From NCBI GenBank assembly GCA_943736015.1, contig OX031060.1, forward strand, positions 18,507,731 through 18,571,730: 64,000 nt of DNA. The letters run 5' to 3'. Source of the DNA: Tridacna crocea. Taxonomy: Eukaryota > Mollusca > Bivalvia > Cardiida > Cardiidae. The notes beneath the pieces were generated by a model. It was given only the letters and a program-made list of their open reading frames with translations. It did not search any database and was not told where the DNA came from. Positions 12,101-20,901 of the stretch are shown here, in pieces. Both the position numbers and the translations under genes were made by a program. Numbering within the stretch: the stretch's first letter is position 1; every line of letters begins with the position of its first letter.

Positions 12101-14645
12101 TCAAATTTCAATTTTTGATTCACATTTATTTTGTCAACTGCAAATGCTTTCAATTTGGACTAGTCAAAAATTGTGTCACTTGGTAATGAATTAATAGATC
12201 AGCATTCTGCATAGCTGTGCTCACAAAGAATTTCTAATTCTCAAGATTAATTTTTACTGGCTGAACCATTTTGTAAAGCCAATCAGAAATTATGCTTCTC
12301 TAAATCTGGGTTAACCCCTTACCCCATAAGGCATTTCTATGGTATCTCTAATTGACCCTAAATAAAAGCAAGGATGAAGCTGTTTCTTATGTGTATATGA
12401 CACCTTTTGATAGCATAGAAAACAATACGGCAAAAGGTGAAATTGCTCGTCACGATCAATTTCACCTTTTGCCACAATGTTTTCCAAAGGCTCCTACAAG
12501 CAATGCGTAGAAATGAGTATCTATGGAGTAAAGGGTTAAGACTCAGGTTTTTTTTACACATCTTCGAAAGGGAAAAGGAGACTGCAGCTAAACCATAAAA
12601 TTCTAGATGCCAGGGTTTTCTCCTTTTACCATAACATTTTAACCCTTTACCTGATATGCCAACTTGAGGCTCTTCCATTTCAGCAGCAAATAAAGATATG
12701 ATGTCAAAAATAACGGACATACATGTATGAGGATACAAATATCTGATTGAGTGGAAAACATTGTGGGAAAAGGAGAAATTGCTCGTTACGAGCAATTTCT
12801 CTTTTTCCCACAATGTTTTCAAAAGCTGTCTGTTGTTGATACATCAAAATGAATATCTTTGGAGTAAAGGGTTAAACTGGCTATTTTTCTTAAATGCAGT
12901 TCCCATTTCTAGCTCCAACAAAAAGAAGTCATTTTTTGTTTAGCATATGTTTGTTTCTAAACTTAACCAATGCCTTACATTTTGAGCATGTGTGATAAAT
13001 TCTAATATATCATCTTCTAGAGCTTTGTACACACTCTGAGGTCCCTTGTCATCCCACAAACATACTGAATGGACAGCCCTGAAAATACAGAATGATTACA
13101 GAATGATTATGTGCCGTTTGATTTTAACTTTTTACCAAACAATCCCGACTTTTAACGACCTTCAGAAAGGAAGCTTTGGAGAACATTGTAGGAAAAGGAG
13201 AAAATGCTAGTAACCAGCATTTTCTCCTTTTCCCAAGTTGTTTTCTACCTTTCCTAAAGCGAATTTCAATTTTTGAGTCGCATATATTTCATCGTCTGCA
13301 AAAGCTTTCAACTTGGACCAGTCCAAAATTTTGTCATTTGGTAAAAAGTTGAATTATTTTTAAAAGCGTCCATTATACCACACTAAACAATGCATCTATC
13401 CAAGGTTTTTAAACAGTGATGTGTATGCTTTATTGGCTCATTTCCCACATACATAAAAATTGAACAGTATTTTGCTGTAACAGAAGAAGGAATCCTGTCT
13501 CCTATCGCAATCACTTTCATTACTCCAATGGTATAAAATTTGGTAAAGCTGGGAATGTTAGATGTAGCTCAGATGTTCTCAGAATCAGTTTTAACCCATT
13601 ACCACACAGCAAAATTTTATTATACCTATCCAAATTCAAAGCATTTGCAGAGGACAATTTCAAAGTGGCTCAAATGGTGCAATTTTGCTTTAATAGGAAA
13701 GAAAACTTTGTGGGAAAAGGAGAAAATGCTGGTTACCAGCATTTTCTCCTTGTCCCACAATGTTTTCAAAAGGCATCTTCCTCAGAGGTGTAAAAGTCCG
13801 ACTGTCGTCACTGTGTGGTAAAGGGTTAAATGTAAGACTTGAGAAAGAGATCTGGAAAAATGGGAAATACAAATCAAAATTTTTGTTCCTTACCATACAC
13901 TCTCTACTTTTAACGAAGAAGGCTTAGGAAAAACACAGTGGGAAAAGAAGAATATGCTGGTAACCAGCATTTTCTCCTTTTCCTACAATGTTTTCTACCC
14001 CTTGAAAGACATAAATGATCATTTGAGTCAAATATGTCATCTAGAAACACTTTCATTTTGATCCCTCCCAAATTTTTCATTTGGTAATGAGTTTACTCTT
14101 TACCACACAATCCCTACTTTTAATGACCCTGAGAAAGAAAGCTTGTGAAAACTTTGTAGGAAATGGAGAAAATGCTGGTAACCAGCATTTTCTCCTTTTC
14201 CCACAATGTTTTCTACCGTTCCCAAATTGAATAAATTTACATTTATTTTGTCGTCTGCAAATGCTTTCAATTTGGACCAGTCCAAAATTTTGTCCTTTGG
14301 TAAAGAGTTAAGGAAAACATACAAACAAGGTAAACTACAAAAAGCTTTTGAAAACATTGTAGGAGAAGGAGAAAATGCTGGTATCCTTCCCAAATCAAAT
14401 AAATTCATGTTTATTTTGTCATCTGCAAATGCTTTCAATTTGGACCAGTCCAAAATTTTGTCCTTTGGTAAAGAGCTATGGAAAATATACAAACAAGAAA
14501 AACTACAAAAAAGAGAGATCAGCTGATGCCACACCTACCAGAACAAGTCATGCCACTCAGATCTGGTTACTGGTTCTTGCTTTAACAGTTTCAAAACAGA
14601 CGGGCGCATTGATGGCCATTTTTCATCAAACTGGAACTGTCCCTG
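1..14645 (-). CDS. CUL5: Cullin-5, multi-exon gene, C-terminus outside window
   Basis: CUL5 is the scaffold of CRL5 E3 ligases: its N-terminal cullin repeats bind elongin B/C-SOCS-box receptors and its C-terminus binds RBX2 and NEDD8. Twelve exons with GT/AG borders and matching phases can be joined: 14645-14539, 13078-12979, 11943-11761, 10536-10395, 9088-8862, 7848-7755, 6418-6288, 5329-5157, 4108-3976, 3209-3078, 1955-1832 and 163-1. Together they encode about 570 residues. Diagnostic stretches include AVHSVCLWDDKGP, NGVQNYMRYADAKLKEEE, TKTQPESKCPELLANYCDML, VQNKDVFMRYHKAHLTRRLI and EVGMPADYVNKLARMFQDIK, which follow vertebrate CUL5 almost without gaps. The cullin-homology C-terminus (~200 residues, WHB domain and neddylation lysine) lies left of position 1. 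The first ~10 residues sit in an upstream exon I cannot fix. Introns are packed with TTAA MITEs. Paralogy to CUL1-4 is excluded by the CUL5-specific wording of these blocks. Confidence 0.96.
501..729 (+). mobile_element. TTAA MITE, family B
   Basis: Family B starts CTTTACTCCATAGATACTC, has hairpin arms GGTGAAATTGCTCG and ends GGTAAAGGG before TTAA. This copy has TTAA at both ends and lies in a CUL5 intron. Confidence 0.88.
960..1130 (+). mobile_element. TTAA MITE, family A, degenerate
   Basis: Hairpin core and part of the 3' arm remain; both ends have decayed. Confidence 0.6.
1200..1430 (+). repeat. Dispersed repeat with GGACACACGGACAG-type tail
   Basis: Shares gagttgac...ttgtacacagatggacacat and the ending tgattccagtacaccccca with 53,790-54,010. 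Ends near a gaggtataa word. Confidence 0.7.
1580..1807 (+). mobile_element. TTAA MITE, family A
   Basis: Family A starts CCCTTTACCACACAATCCC, has hairpin arms GAAAACATTGTGGGAAAAGG-AGAAAATGCTGGT around a single central A, and a 3' arm with GTCTGCAAATGCTTTCAATT. This copy has a paired change (GGAG to GAAG on one arm, CTTC on the other). Confidence 0.9.
1832..1955 (-). CDS. CUL5: CUL5 exon
   Basis: It encodes EVGMPADYVNKLARMFQDIK, VSEDLNQEFKDAHRNNNEYI and A, plus G of an Asp codon. Donor gtaaag, acceptor taacag, 124 bp. A fold-back element starts ~28 bp upstream of the acceptor. Confidence 0.97.
1984..2155. mobile_element. Fold-back element, ~80-bp arms
   Basis: The left arm (ataaatagag..gatatgaaaaatatctcac) is matched in inverse by the right arm, with a short GC-richer centre. 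It lies in a CUL5 intron just upstream of the exon at 1,832-1,955. Confidence 0.8.
2335..2543 (-). mobile_element. TTAA MITE, family A
   Basis: 3' arm first. Shares its right TTAA (2540-2543) with the next copy. Confidence 0.85.
2540..2735 (-). mobile_element. TTAA MITE, family A, decayed
   Basis: Hairpin half lost (ends at gagaacattatc). TTAA at both ends. Confidence 0.7.
2827..3051 (+). mobile_element. TTAA MITE, family A
   Basis: Hairpin centre shortened to atgctggtagcat. Ends ~27 bp from the CUL5 exon at 3,078. Confidence 0.88.
3078..3209 (-). CDS. CUL5: CUL5 exon
   Basis: It encodes LLVLKYVQNKDVFMRYHKAH, LTRRLILDTSADNEKEENMV and EWLR. It is 44 codons, phase 0 at both ends, with donor gtatgt and acceptor ctgtag. 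The intron past its donor begins with a family-A MITE only ~27 bp away. Confidence 0.97.
3269..3499 (+). mobile_element. TTAA MITE, family A
   Basis: Full-length with intact hairpin; terminal TTAA altered on both sides. Confidence 0.87.
3976..4108 (-). CDS. CUL5: CUL5 exon
   Basis: It encodes VGTKTQPESKCPELLANYCD, MLLRKTPLSKKLTSEEVEKK and LKDV. Acceptor tttgcag, donor gtaagt, 133 bp. This is one of the most conserved segments of the protein. Confidence 0.97.
4340..4600 (-). mobile_element. tRNA-derived SINE
   Basis: On the minus strand an A box (TGGCTCAGTGG at 4,583-4,573) and a B box (GTTCGATACC at 4,538-4,529) are correctly spaced. A homologue at 56,186-56,670 shares the body (catggcggtcggtgac). 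This copy is the empty site for the MITE in the other. Confidence 0.82.
5035..5095. repeat. Short hairpin repeat AGATCAGACTGCACA
   Basis: agatcagactgcacattctg paired with tgtgcagtctgatct. Relatives at 345-395, 7,445-7,490, 19,505-19,545 and 55,620-55,670. Confidence 0.75.
5157..5329 (-). CDS. CUL5: CUL5 exon
   Basis: It encodes DSEKYVEQLLELFNRFSKLV, LDAFNDDPRFLTARDKAYKT and VVNDTSVFKLEIPLKNK, plus two bases of a Gly codon. Donor gtatgt, acceptor ttatag, 173 bp. Confidence 0.96.
5668..5866. mobile_element. Fold-back element, ~95-bp arms
   Basis: Centred on aaccatatatggtt at ~5,760. The inner 36 bp on each side are nearly perfect (attggctaaacc / ggtttagccaat); the outer arms are diverged but alignable out to ctgggg/ccccag. 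Confidence 0.75.
6288..6418 (-). CDS. CUL5: CUL5 exon
   Basis: It encodes LRLMFNLMDRVPDGITPMLH, ALEAHVINQGLADMISAAEI and ITT. Donor gtaagt, acceptor tttcag, 131 bp. It completes the Lys codon opened by the previous exon. Confidence 0.95.
6575..6778 (+). mobile_element. TTAA MITE, family A
   Basis: Lacks the first ~20 bp; the right end reads GTAAAGCG before TTAA. Confidence 0.85.
6899..7127 (+). mobile_element. TTAA MITE, family B
   Basis: Complete with TTAA at both ends; hairpin centre GCTCATCACAAGC. Confidence 0.9.
7755..7848 (-). CDS. CUL5: CUL5 exon
   Basis: It encodes LTECCVNVLVTVFKETILQE and CAGMIRNNETE, plus the first base of a Lys codon. The acceptor is preceded by a long T tract, the donor is gtaagt, and the length is 94 bp. 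Confidence 0.95.
8059..8287 (+). mobile_element. TTAA MITE, family A
   Basis: Complete. Hairpin centre GCTGGAAACCAGC. Confidence 0.9.
8563..8842. mobile_element. Symmetric family-A MITE (two 3' arms)
   Basis: Both sides of the hairpin are 3'-type arms (aaaattttagg... and ...ctaaaattttg), so the whole 280 bp is one palindrome. Ends ~18 bp from a CUL5 donor. Confidence 0.85.
8862..9088 (-). CDS. CUL5: CUL5 exon, cullin-repeat core
   Basis: It encodes NLSSEAEDKLKIYRENFEKA, YLEATKSFYKLKAPQYLAAN, GVQNYMRYADAKLKEEETRA and MRYLETGWGFISVSA. It is 227 bp with acceptor tttacag and donor gtaagt. The tail GWGFISVSA departs from the RRECNSVEA expected in vertebrates, while both sides are conserved. Confidence 0.96.
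9120..9324 (+). mobile_element. TTAA MITE, family A, diverged
   Basis: Hairpin arms diverged (ggagaagattctgg / cagtaatttcacc). Shares TTAA at 9,321-9,324 with the next copy. Confidence 0.75.
9321..9557 (+). mobile_element. TTAA MITE, A/C mosaic
   Basis: The 5' arm has the family-C word AATCCCTGGTTTTTACG, the 3' end the family-A GGTAAAGGG before TTAA. Confidence 0.85.
9719..9882 (+). mobile_element. TTAA MITE, family A, truncated
   Basis: Stops in the 3' arm at gcaaattctttcaat and passes straight into a family-E element. Confidence 0.82.
9883..10380 (-). mobile_element. Family E element, truncated, next to a CUL5 donor
   Basis: Inverse orientation, ending TCCACCT at 10,380 with TTAA at 10,381-10,384, only ~10 bp from the CUL5 exon border at 10,395. 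Its other end is joined abruptly to a truncated MITE at ~9,882. Confidence 0.85.
10395..10536 (-). CDS. CUL5: CUL5 exon
   Basis: It encodes LMLDSWNNSIFMNIKQRLQD, SAMKLVHAERNGEAFDSQLV and IGVRESY, then a split Val codon. The 142-bp length takes phase 0 to phase 1. The donor gtatgt lies ~10 bp from the TTAA border of a family-E element. Confidence 0.95.
10824..11138 (+). mobile_element. TTAA MITE, family C, with two hairpins
   Basis: Family C starts CCCTTTCCCAAACAATCCC and ends GTTTGGGAAAGG. Here the segment from ttttacggtctggaatag through the hairpin is present twice in tandem. Confidence 0.87.
11335..11559 (+). mobile_element. TTAA MITE, family D
   Basis: Family D has a 3' arm with ttgctgctgaactgctgaaa and gaagagcctcaaattggc. 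TTAA at both ends. Confidence 0.88.
11591..11603. repeat. Poly-G tract
   Basis: A run of about 13 G in a CUL5 intron. Confidence 0.9.
11761..11943 (-). CDS. CUL5: CUL5 exon
   Basis: It encodes 61 codons, RVLHNQEDSALLKAYIAEWG to GEESIVRK, including FFTQCDYLPKPFMQLE. It is phase 0 at both ends, with donor gtaagt and acceptor tctgcag. The intron upstream of its acceptor carries a family-A MITE whose TTAA is only ~25 bp away. Confidence 0.95.
11968..12194 (+). mobile_element. TTAA MITE, family A
   Basis: Complete. Its left TTAA is ~22 bp from the CUL5 acceptor at 11,944-11,946, so branch-point sequence may lie in the MITE. Confidence 0.9.
12311..12539 (-). mobile_element. TTAA MITE, family B
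   Basis: Complete, inverse orientation. Confidence 0.9.
12639..12875 (-). mobile_element. TTAA MITE, family D
   Basis: Inverse mate of the copy at 11,335; the two lie ~1.1 kb apart in opposite orientation. Confidence 0.88.
12979..13078 (-). CDS. CUL5: CUL5 exon
   Basis: It encodes AVHSVCLWDDKGPQSVYKAL then EDDILEFITHAQN. The acceptor is ttttcag, the donor gtaagg, and the 100-bp length takes phase 2 to phase 0. The first base completes the Trp codon begun in the previous exon. Confidence 0.95.
13124..13352 (+). mobile_element. TTAA MITE, family A
   Basis: Left TTAA intact, right end mutated to gttgaa. Confidence 0.87.
13591..13829 (-). mobile_element. TTAA MITE, family A
   Basis: Central base is T (GGTTACC), as expected for inverse orientation. 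Confidence 0.9.
13888..14094 (+). mobile_element. TTAA MITE, family A
   Basis: 5' arm shortened. Abuts the next copy at a mutated gtttac junction. Confidence 0.83.
14093..14311 (+). mobile_element. TTAA MITE, family A
   Basis: Its 3' arm and ~35 bp of right flank are repeated at 14,390-14,512. Confidence 0.87.
14340..14478 (+). mobile_element. TTAA MITE, family A, half hairpin
   Basis: One hairpin arm is missing: atgctggta runs straight into tccttcccaaatc. Confidence 0.8.
14539..14645 (-). CDS. CUL5: CUL5 exon: first recognisable coding exon
   Basis: It encodes QGQFQFDEKWPSMRPSVL, KLLKQEPVTRSEWHDLF and ends TG|gt, so the Trp codon is completed by the next exon. It aligns to vertebrate residues ~11-45. 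The acceptor is a NAGNAG (cagcag), so one Gln may be optional. The preceding few residues must come from an upstream exon. Confidence 0.93.
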
Positions 14646-14904
14646 CTGTAAACAAGAATAAAAAAAAAATGTTTTGATTATAACTGATCAATATGTGCAT
14701 CACTGTGACAAACCTTAGTCATCCATTTTTCCTTATTACCAACAATAAATCATAAATATGTCATATGTAGCAAAACAAAGTAGATACAAAAGCTGGTTTT
14801 GGACCTTGTATTTTAGCTGAACATGCATCTAAAGCTGGGTAAACATACAAATTTGCAAGATGTCAATACTAAAAACTCCCGCAACTTTCCCCTATTTTTG
14901 TACT

Positions 14905-15137
14905 CAAGTTTTTACCACAAAACAATATTCTAGACCTGTCTGAATTTGTAGACCACAATTTCAATATGGCTTAATGATGCAGATTTTTGTTTGATAGGGT
15001 AGAAAACATTGTGGGAAAAGGGAGAAAATGCTGGTAATGACCATATTTCCTTTTCCCACGATGTTTTGTACCCTTCCTTTACCAAATGACAATGTTTTAG
15101 GTTTGTCCAAATCAAAAACATTTCCAGACACTATATA
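14905..15137 (-). mobile_element. Two merged family-A MITE remnants
   Basis: A decayed copy with its hairpin (14,995-15,065) runs into the 3'-arm start of another (taccaaatgacaatgtttta). Confidence 0.65.
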
Positions 15138-15509
15138 CCGTGGAAACCATAATATAAAACGAGGGGGAATTCCATGTGTATTTCATTTTCAAACAGATTG
15201 TTTTACTAACCCCTTTGCCAAATTCATAACCCTGCCAGTGTCATTAAAAGCTTTTGCAGATTGCAAATAACAATGATTCCAATTCTGGGATTTGCTTTTG
15301 AAAAATAAGAAACATATGTAGCAAAGTAAGAAACCTCTTGTTAACAGTATTGCTCCCGAATCTTTCTTCTTTTGGATTATCTGGAAAATGATGAAAGGTT
15401 GTGAGGAACATTTTTCATATTTTCTTTTCATTCTACAGATAATATAGAAAGAACGTTTAAACAAAATGCAGCTGCCCCCACCTCCTGTCAGTTTTCTCTT
15501 TATATGTTG

Positions 15510-15605
15510 CAGGCCCCGCTTGGCCCAGTGGTAATGTACATGTGTGTGAATTATAACCTTGATGCCACAGGTTCAAGCCACTATGGGACCCCTGAATTGT
15601 TCATG
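15510..15605 (+). mobile_element. tRNA-like SINE head
   Basis: A-box-like TTGGCCCAGTGG and B box GGTTCAAGCC ~45 bp apart. No clean acceptor stem, so it is not called a tRNA gene. Confidence 0.5.
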
Positions 15606-15639
15606 GGAGTGATGGAAAAAGATATAGAAAAAAAACTCT

Positions 15640-16700
15640 GGAAATAGCATTTTATCCCTTTCCAACAACATTTCACTCCAAAATATGCTTTTCAGATAAG
15701 GACAAGAAAGAATAGGGCAGTTATACGAGTTTAACAACCACTGATCAGTGTGTTTTACATTTGTGATTTCAATCTCATATTTTAAACTTAAATCACGTGG
15801 AAATTATTAGACAATCATATTTACATTTTATTTTTCGTCTTTCATAAAGCTTGCTAGTCTAATGATTTCATCTTAAAGTCTTAGACTCTTCCAAGAAGAA
15901 CAGTTTTATATCTTGGTTCTATAGACGGCTTTGTATTTCGCAAAAGGAATTTCCTTACACTAAAGAATCTCGTTACTAGCAAAAGTTTTATATAAAACTT
16001 ATAAATTTGACAAGTCAAGTTCAAATTCTCAAATTCAGAAAAAATCCTTTCATGTAAAAAGACTACGTTCGAGGAAAAAATCTTCCTTCGTGTACATACA
16101 TACTTTCACGCAAGAACGGTTATTTATAGTAACACTTTCACCGCGATAGTAAAACACGATTTTTTGAGTGTAAAAATCTTAAATTCATAATCTTACTTTT
16201 ACAAATACCTAGAATGTATAAGCAATAAATCAACGGCAGTTTCCTTTCATGAGAAAAAAGCTTCTTTCATAGTAAAGAATCTTCCTTTCGTGTACGTAAT
16301 CTTCCTTTCGCGAAAGGAAGTTCCTTTCGCTGTTTCGCTATACCGTGAATTCTGTGCCATGGTTAAGGTCAAATTCATCAGCGAGTTAACAGTGGTTCAA
16401 TATTAAGAGAGATTCAATTCACTACGCTTATGGCAATCTTGAATTATGTATTTGTTTATAGTGTAAATGAAATAATACAGTTCGTTTATTTCTAAACGAT
16501 TTAAGTCGCCAGAGACTGGCAACCGAACCCTTTTTGTTTCCAGAACAGAATTGATTGAATAACAATAACAATAGTTTCGGTTACAAGCTCTATAATTTCG
16601 ATAGATATATGTTCATAGAGTTGAATGTCAGCAATATCTCATCAAAAACAACAAATACGTAAGCGTGAAATGATTTAAGAATTTTGTTTTTCTTTGATAA
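15640..16700. other. No gene seen; words of CTTCCTTTCG type
   Basis: AT-rich DNA. 15,940-16,340 repeats short words such as cttcctttcgtg and the palindrome ctttcgcgaaag several times. No exon recognised. Confidence 0.5.
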
Positions 16701-16712
16701 ATTCTTTTTTAC

Positions 16713-16721
16713 CTTCAACAT
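16713..16721 (-). CDS. CUL5: Candidate CUL5 start exon (ATG TTG AAG)
   Basis: A minus-strand ATG TTG AAG is followed at once by a gtaaaa donor in phase 0, which would join to the QGQFQF exon and give MLKQGQFQFDEKW. A TAG lies in frame seven codons upstream. Vertebrate CUL5 has about ten residues here, so length and phase fit only loosely. Other short ATG exons are possible and no sequence conservation supports this one. Confidence 0.3.
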
Positions 16722-16984
16722 TTCTACAGCCAATTTATCCTAGGTGCACTTGATTATCCTATTCATTGTAGGTCTGGGGATCGAGGAGATTTTTAATCGA
16801 ACAATGTTCTTAAAATTATCCAAGTTGACCACTCATCTGCAGATCTTTATTTGTTTGCTCTTGCTCTGGTCTACATCACAGCGAAACTTTCAAGCCGACA
16901 ATGACATCTATAATTTTGCTTTTTCAATTATTTTTTTGGAGAAAATATTCCGCTGGAATAAAATTTCTTGACAGTAACTGTTGA

Positions 16985-17115
16985 TAAAGACGGGGAGGTA
17001 ATTATCATATTCCATTGTAATGTGAATACAGTAGGTTTAGAGTTATAAATGATAATTCTAGGAAGGACAGAAAGGAAAAAGTGGCTCTGTGAAAGTAGAA
17101 CAATAATACTTATTT
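16985..17115 (-). mobile_element. Family G internal segment
   Basis: Inverse of 37,950-38,080 (shared words ggaggtaattatcat, ctaggaaggaca and aaaagtggctc). No termini were found next to it. Confidence 0.6.
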
Positions 17116-17569
17116 TTAAACTAGCTATAGGTATCCAGATTGAGTCAGACTCAATGTAAACAAAAAAAAGGTGCTAAATACTCCTCACAGAAAAATGATT
17201 ATTTCTATTAGTAGATCTAATCTTAAATCTATTATATATGACGATTTTGACAAAAATTACAAAATCACTAACATCATGATTTGAACATGTCGACTTCAAA
17301 AAGTAATAGACAGAACAATATGGCATTGATAAGGTACAAGATGTTTCCTTATCATGTAAACTAAGTGGTCTACGCAAATCAGGCACATACACATACATGT
17401 ATTCCTACAACACAGTAACATTATCAATGAATCTAAAAATAGATACACCAAGGTAACTTGTAGCAAATCCCCGTTGTCTGCGCATATCATATTCTTCGAA
17501 GATTCGAGTATTTATAGAATGCCATCTAGCGGGAGATAGTGGCAAATCCCAGCAACATTAACCAAGGGT

Positions 17570-18030
17570 GACAACCTACGTCATAGCAGAGGGGTCGGAA
17601 TAGCCGCCATTTTGTGCTCATTTAGTGGAGATTAATTACTTTGAAAATATAATGTATCTAAAATTTACTTAGAATACCTACTTCATCTGGTGACGGTAAA
17701 TATATATTTGTCCTATTCGTGAAATCAAATGCCATGAAACAATGTTGTAGCTCTTAAACACTTCAACACGATTATTTTTAATGGCATTGCATACGACATC
17801 TATTTTTAAATCGCACATGTGTCACCGGCTTCGAAAATTGAGCGGAGGTAATTGTAAAATCAACGAAATTAATGAACAAAATATTAATGTATACTAACGA
17901 AGAAAGTTGTCGGGTACCATATGCACTGCTTTGTTTGGACTGATCTTCAATAACAATAATGTACAAGCTGAAAAACTTACCTTTTTGAAACGAAAATGGC
18001 GGATTTAAAATGTCTCCAATGACGTATGCT
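17570..18030 (-). promoter_or_regulatory. Promoter-like region, probably CUL5
   Basis: Two clusters each pair a CRE-like word with a YY1-type word: ctacgtcata plus gccgccattttg at 17,575-17,613, and aaaatggcgg plus tgacgta at 17,994-18,026. A good minus-strand donor (AAAAAG|gtaagt) at ~17,982 could close a noncoding first exon. The function is inferred from motif content and from lying upstream of CUL5. Confidence 0.35.
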
Positions 18031-18150
18031 GTTTTACCTGATTAAAGTTCATTGACCAGAGAGGTCTTTGTCATATCTTTAGTCCTTCATTATTCAGATC
18101 ATTGTGTAGGTGAACCTGGTGCATTAAACTGTTATTTTACGTCTTGTATA

Positions 18151-18397
18151 TTAACACTCTACCACGCAATCACAAAATAAAACTAAACTGTGTAAGATAC
18201 CCGGTGAAAACACCGTGGGAAAAGGAGAACATGTTGGCCACCAGCATTTCATCCTTTTCCAAAATTGTTTTCTGCCCTTTTAGCATCAGTTTTCATCGAT
18301 TGAGCCATAATTTACCTTTATAATTAATTTACCTTTATAATCTGGTACAGATTTGAGTTTGGACGAGTAAATTTTTTTCTTTTTGTAAAGATTTTAA
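18151..18397 (+). mobile_element. TTAA MITE, family A, diverged
   Basis: TTAA at both ends and a decayed hairpin (gttggccaccagc). Contains a 20-bp tandem repeat (tttacctttataa). Lies between the two genes. Confidence 0.75.
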
Positions 18398-18399
18398 CA

Positions 18400-19284
18400 G
18401 TTTACTACACAATTTCTTCTTGTGCTGTTGATTAAATCCGTTCAGTTTAACCCTTAATCTGCTAAAAAGAAACTTTCAAGCTGATAGCAAAAACCTGAAT
18501 ATTGCTATTTCAAAGTTATATTTTGGAGAAAAAAATGTACCCTTGTTGGACAGTGTGAATCCAAGATCAGCAGACTGCTCTTAATATACACTGTCTCTCT
18601 GTTAGTTTGTCCGTCCGGACATATATTTCATAAGATCCTTTTTGGAAATTGATTAAACTTTGTACAGGTGTTCCTTATGACGTACCACTGATATACTCGT
18701 AGTCATTTTTTCATTTGGTGTTGTGTCATGGAAAAAGGGGACTTGTTGTATATTTCCTTTTGGAACCAACATCTCTTTAACTAGATCTAAATGACAAAAT
18801 TTTATAAACATTCATATTTATATTGTTTATCAAAAGCCACAAACAAGCATATGTTTTCATTTATTGAAATGCCATGTTATGAAAAAAGGGGTCTTAACGT
18901 AGGCTATTTTTTATGGACCAATAACAAAAAGGTCACGTATACACGCAAAACGCTGAACCTCTGCTATATTTCTCTTAAATTTTTTTTTTCAAGGGGATGT
19001 CATTTCAACGAAATAATTTGTTTTCAACTGAATGTTAACAAAGTATTTATAGTGTTTCTTATTTTGCCAAACTATAGTCGTAAAGAGCGTTGGGTAAAAA
19101 TCAATGGATTGAACTGAATTCGGACAGAACTTAATGACCGGAATGAGCTGGCGGATCTACAATTGACTCAAACCTGAATTTTACAAGTTTTCTTCAATCT
19201 TGTATAACCTGACCAAGTTTTATCTTTACTATAGCCACTTATTTCAAGTTCGCTAGTCTGTCAGTACTTTCAGTACTTTGATCA
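18400..19284. other. Intergenic, no gene seen
   Basis: 18,470-18,600 resembles 48,560-48,690 (gaaactttcaagc, attggacagtatag). Open frames are unconvincing. Confidence 0.5.
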
Positions 19285-19353
19285 ATATTAGCAAATTTTG
19301 TAGGATAATATTACAGTGGAGATAGCTGTTTTCTATTACGGGTCCACTGCGTT
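19285..19353 (-). mobile_element. Family G MITE end
   Basis: The terminal ~70 bp of family G in inverse orientation, ending TATTACGGGTCCACTGCG before TTAA. Its middle part resembles 16,985-17,115, over 2 kb away in the same orientation. Confidence 0.7.
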
Positions 19354-19726
19354 AACCTACATTGTCCGCAAAAAGGTAATTGAGTCCCACATAGCAGAGA
19401 ATTAAAAGTTATAAAAATTATTTCCATTTATACGTACATGCACGCTTTTTATTTCCATGAGATCTTTTTGCAAGAAAAATATGACAAGGTTGAGCAATGA
19501 CGACCCAAGATCAGATCTCACTTTTTGCAGTCTGATCTTAATCTTTTCTACTCGGTAAAAGCCCCCTCAGTCGCACTTTGCTGTCTCGGAATTGCTCTCT
19601 CACCACTGAACATATTGTGAACGATGTTTATGCGGGTAATCAGACAATGGCTTCTAAACACAGGATGTTGCTTTGTGCATGAAAACTTCTGATCTGCTAT
19701 ATTGATAAGTATTTGTTAAGTTATTA

Positions 19727-19951
19727 TCCATTTCCCAAATAAGCCCTGGTTTTTACGGGTCTGCAGTAAAGGTCTTTTGAAAACACTGTGGGAAAAGGAG
19801 AAATTGCTCATAGCGAGCAATTTCTCGTTTTCCCACAGTGTTTTGAACCCTTTTTGAGAACTTTCTGGCATTTTCTCCAAATCTAAAATTGTCGTCTGCA
19901 AACTCTTTTGGTTTGGAAGAGTCCAAAATTCGTCGTTTGGGAAAGGGTTAA
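19727..19951 (+). mobile_element. TTAA MITE, family C
   Basis: Hairpin centre GCTCATAGCGAGC. Right TTAA intact. Confidence 0.87.
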
Positions 19952-20039
19952 ACATATTTATTTTACATCAATTGAGAAACAATTAAGTTCTTACAACTTA
20001 TACTAATCTCGATCTCTCGATCCTGCTTCCTGGGAACTA

Positions 20040-20165
20040 CACCAGTACTCGTGCCGAGTGTGTGGGCCATTGAAAAATTCTTAAGTTGACACCCACTCCC
20101 GGGTATCGAACAGAGGACCATGTTAACGAGGCCGACGCTCTACCTCACAGCACTGAAAGTACTGA
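20040..20165 (-). mobile_element. tRNA-like SINE head
   Basis: Minus strand TGAGGTAGAGCGTCGGCCTC followed by TGTTCGATACCC, matching A- and B-box layout. Confidence 0.55.
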
Positions 20166-20901
20166 CACCACCACACAGTAATGCTTAAGATCTCTGAGTC
20201 CTTCATGCATACAATGTAGATGGGAAAAGCAGCACTTTCCTTTCTTGATAAAGAAAGAGATTGTTATTCCGAAACTGATAAATACACCTCTCTTTTTCTT
20301 TATAATGAATGCAAATGAAAATCAATGCATCATTTTATAAACGCAGACGTAATATCCAACATTTAAACTAGTTTAAAAAACATCGCTTTAAAAAAAAAAA
20401 AAGCTTCTATATTATATTTTGACCTTCTTTTAACCACAAAATTTTATATAAGCTCCATGTCAAGCTATAAATTTTCCGATTGATCAAGATGCAAGAAACA
20501 TCTTTGGTCTAAGATCAACAATACTTTTCCTCCTATGATATCCCGATATAGACTATATCATTATAGTCAGAGGAGTCAGAATATGTAACAAAGAGCCGCA
20601 TTTTAAACATTCCATGGATAAATAAGGAAACTGACGAAACTGAAAAGAGCAATCCGAACGTCAAAAGAAATCCTTTTTTACACGTAACACATAATCTGAT
20701 AAAAATGCAGGGAATGTACAGCATGCGAAGTCCAGGTAAACAAAAATAATTTGTAACACATTTTCATTCAACTTGTATGCTGGAACAATCCTGAAAGTGG
20801 AATGACAAACTAGTTAATCATATGAAAGGCCAGCAATCGGATACTTGTTGTAAAGCCGGATGTAACCTGGTTTTCGGACAGATCAACTTTACAGTGCAGT
20901 A

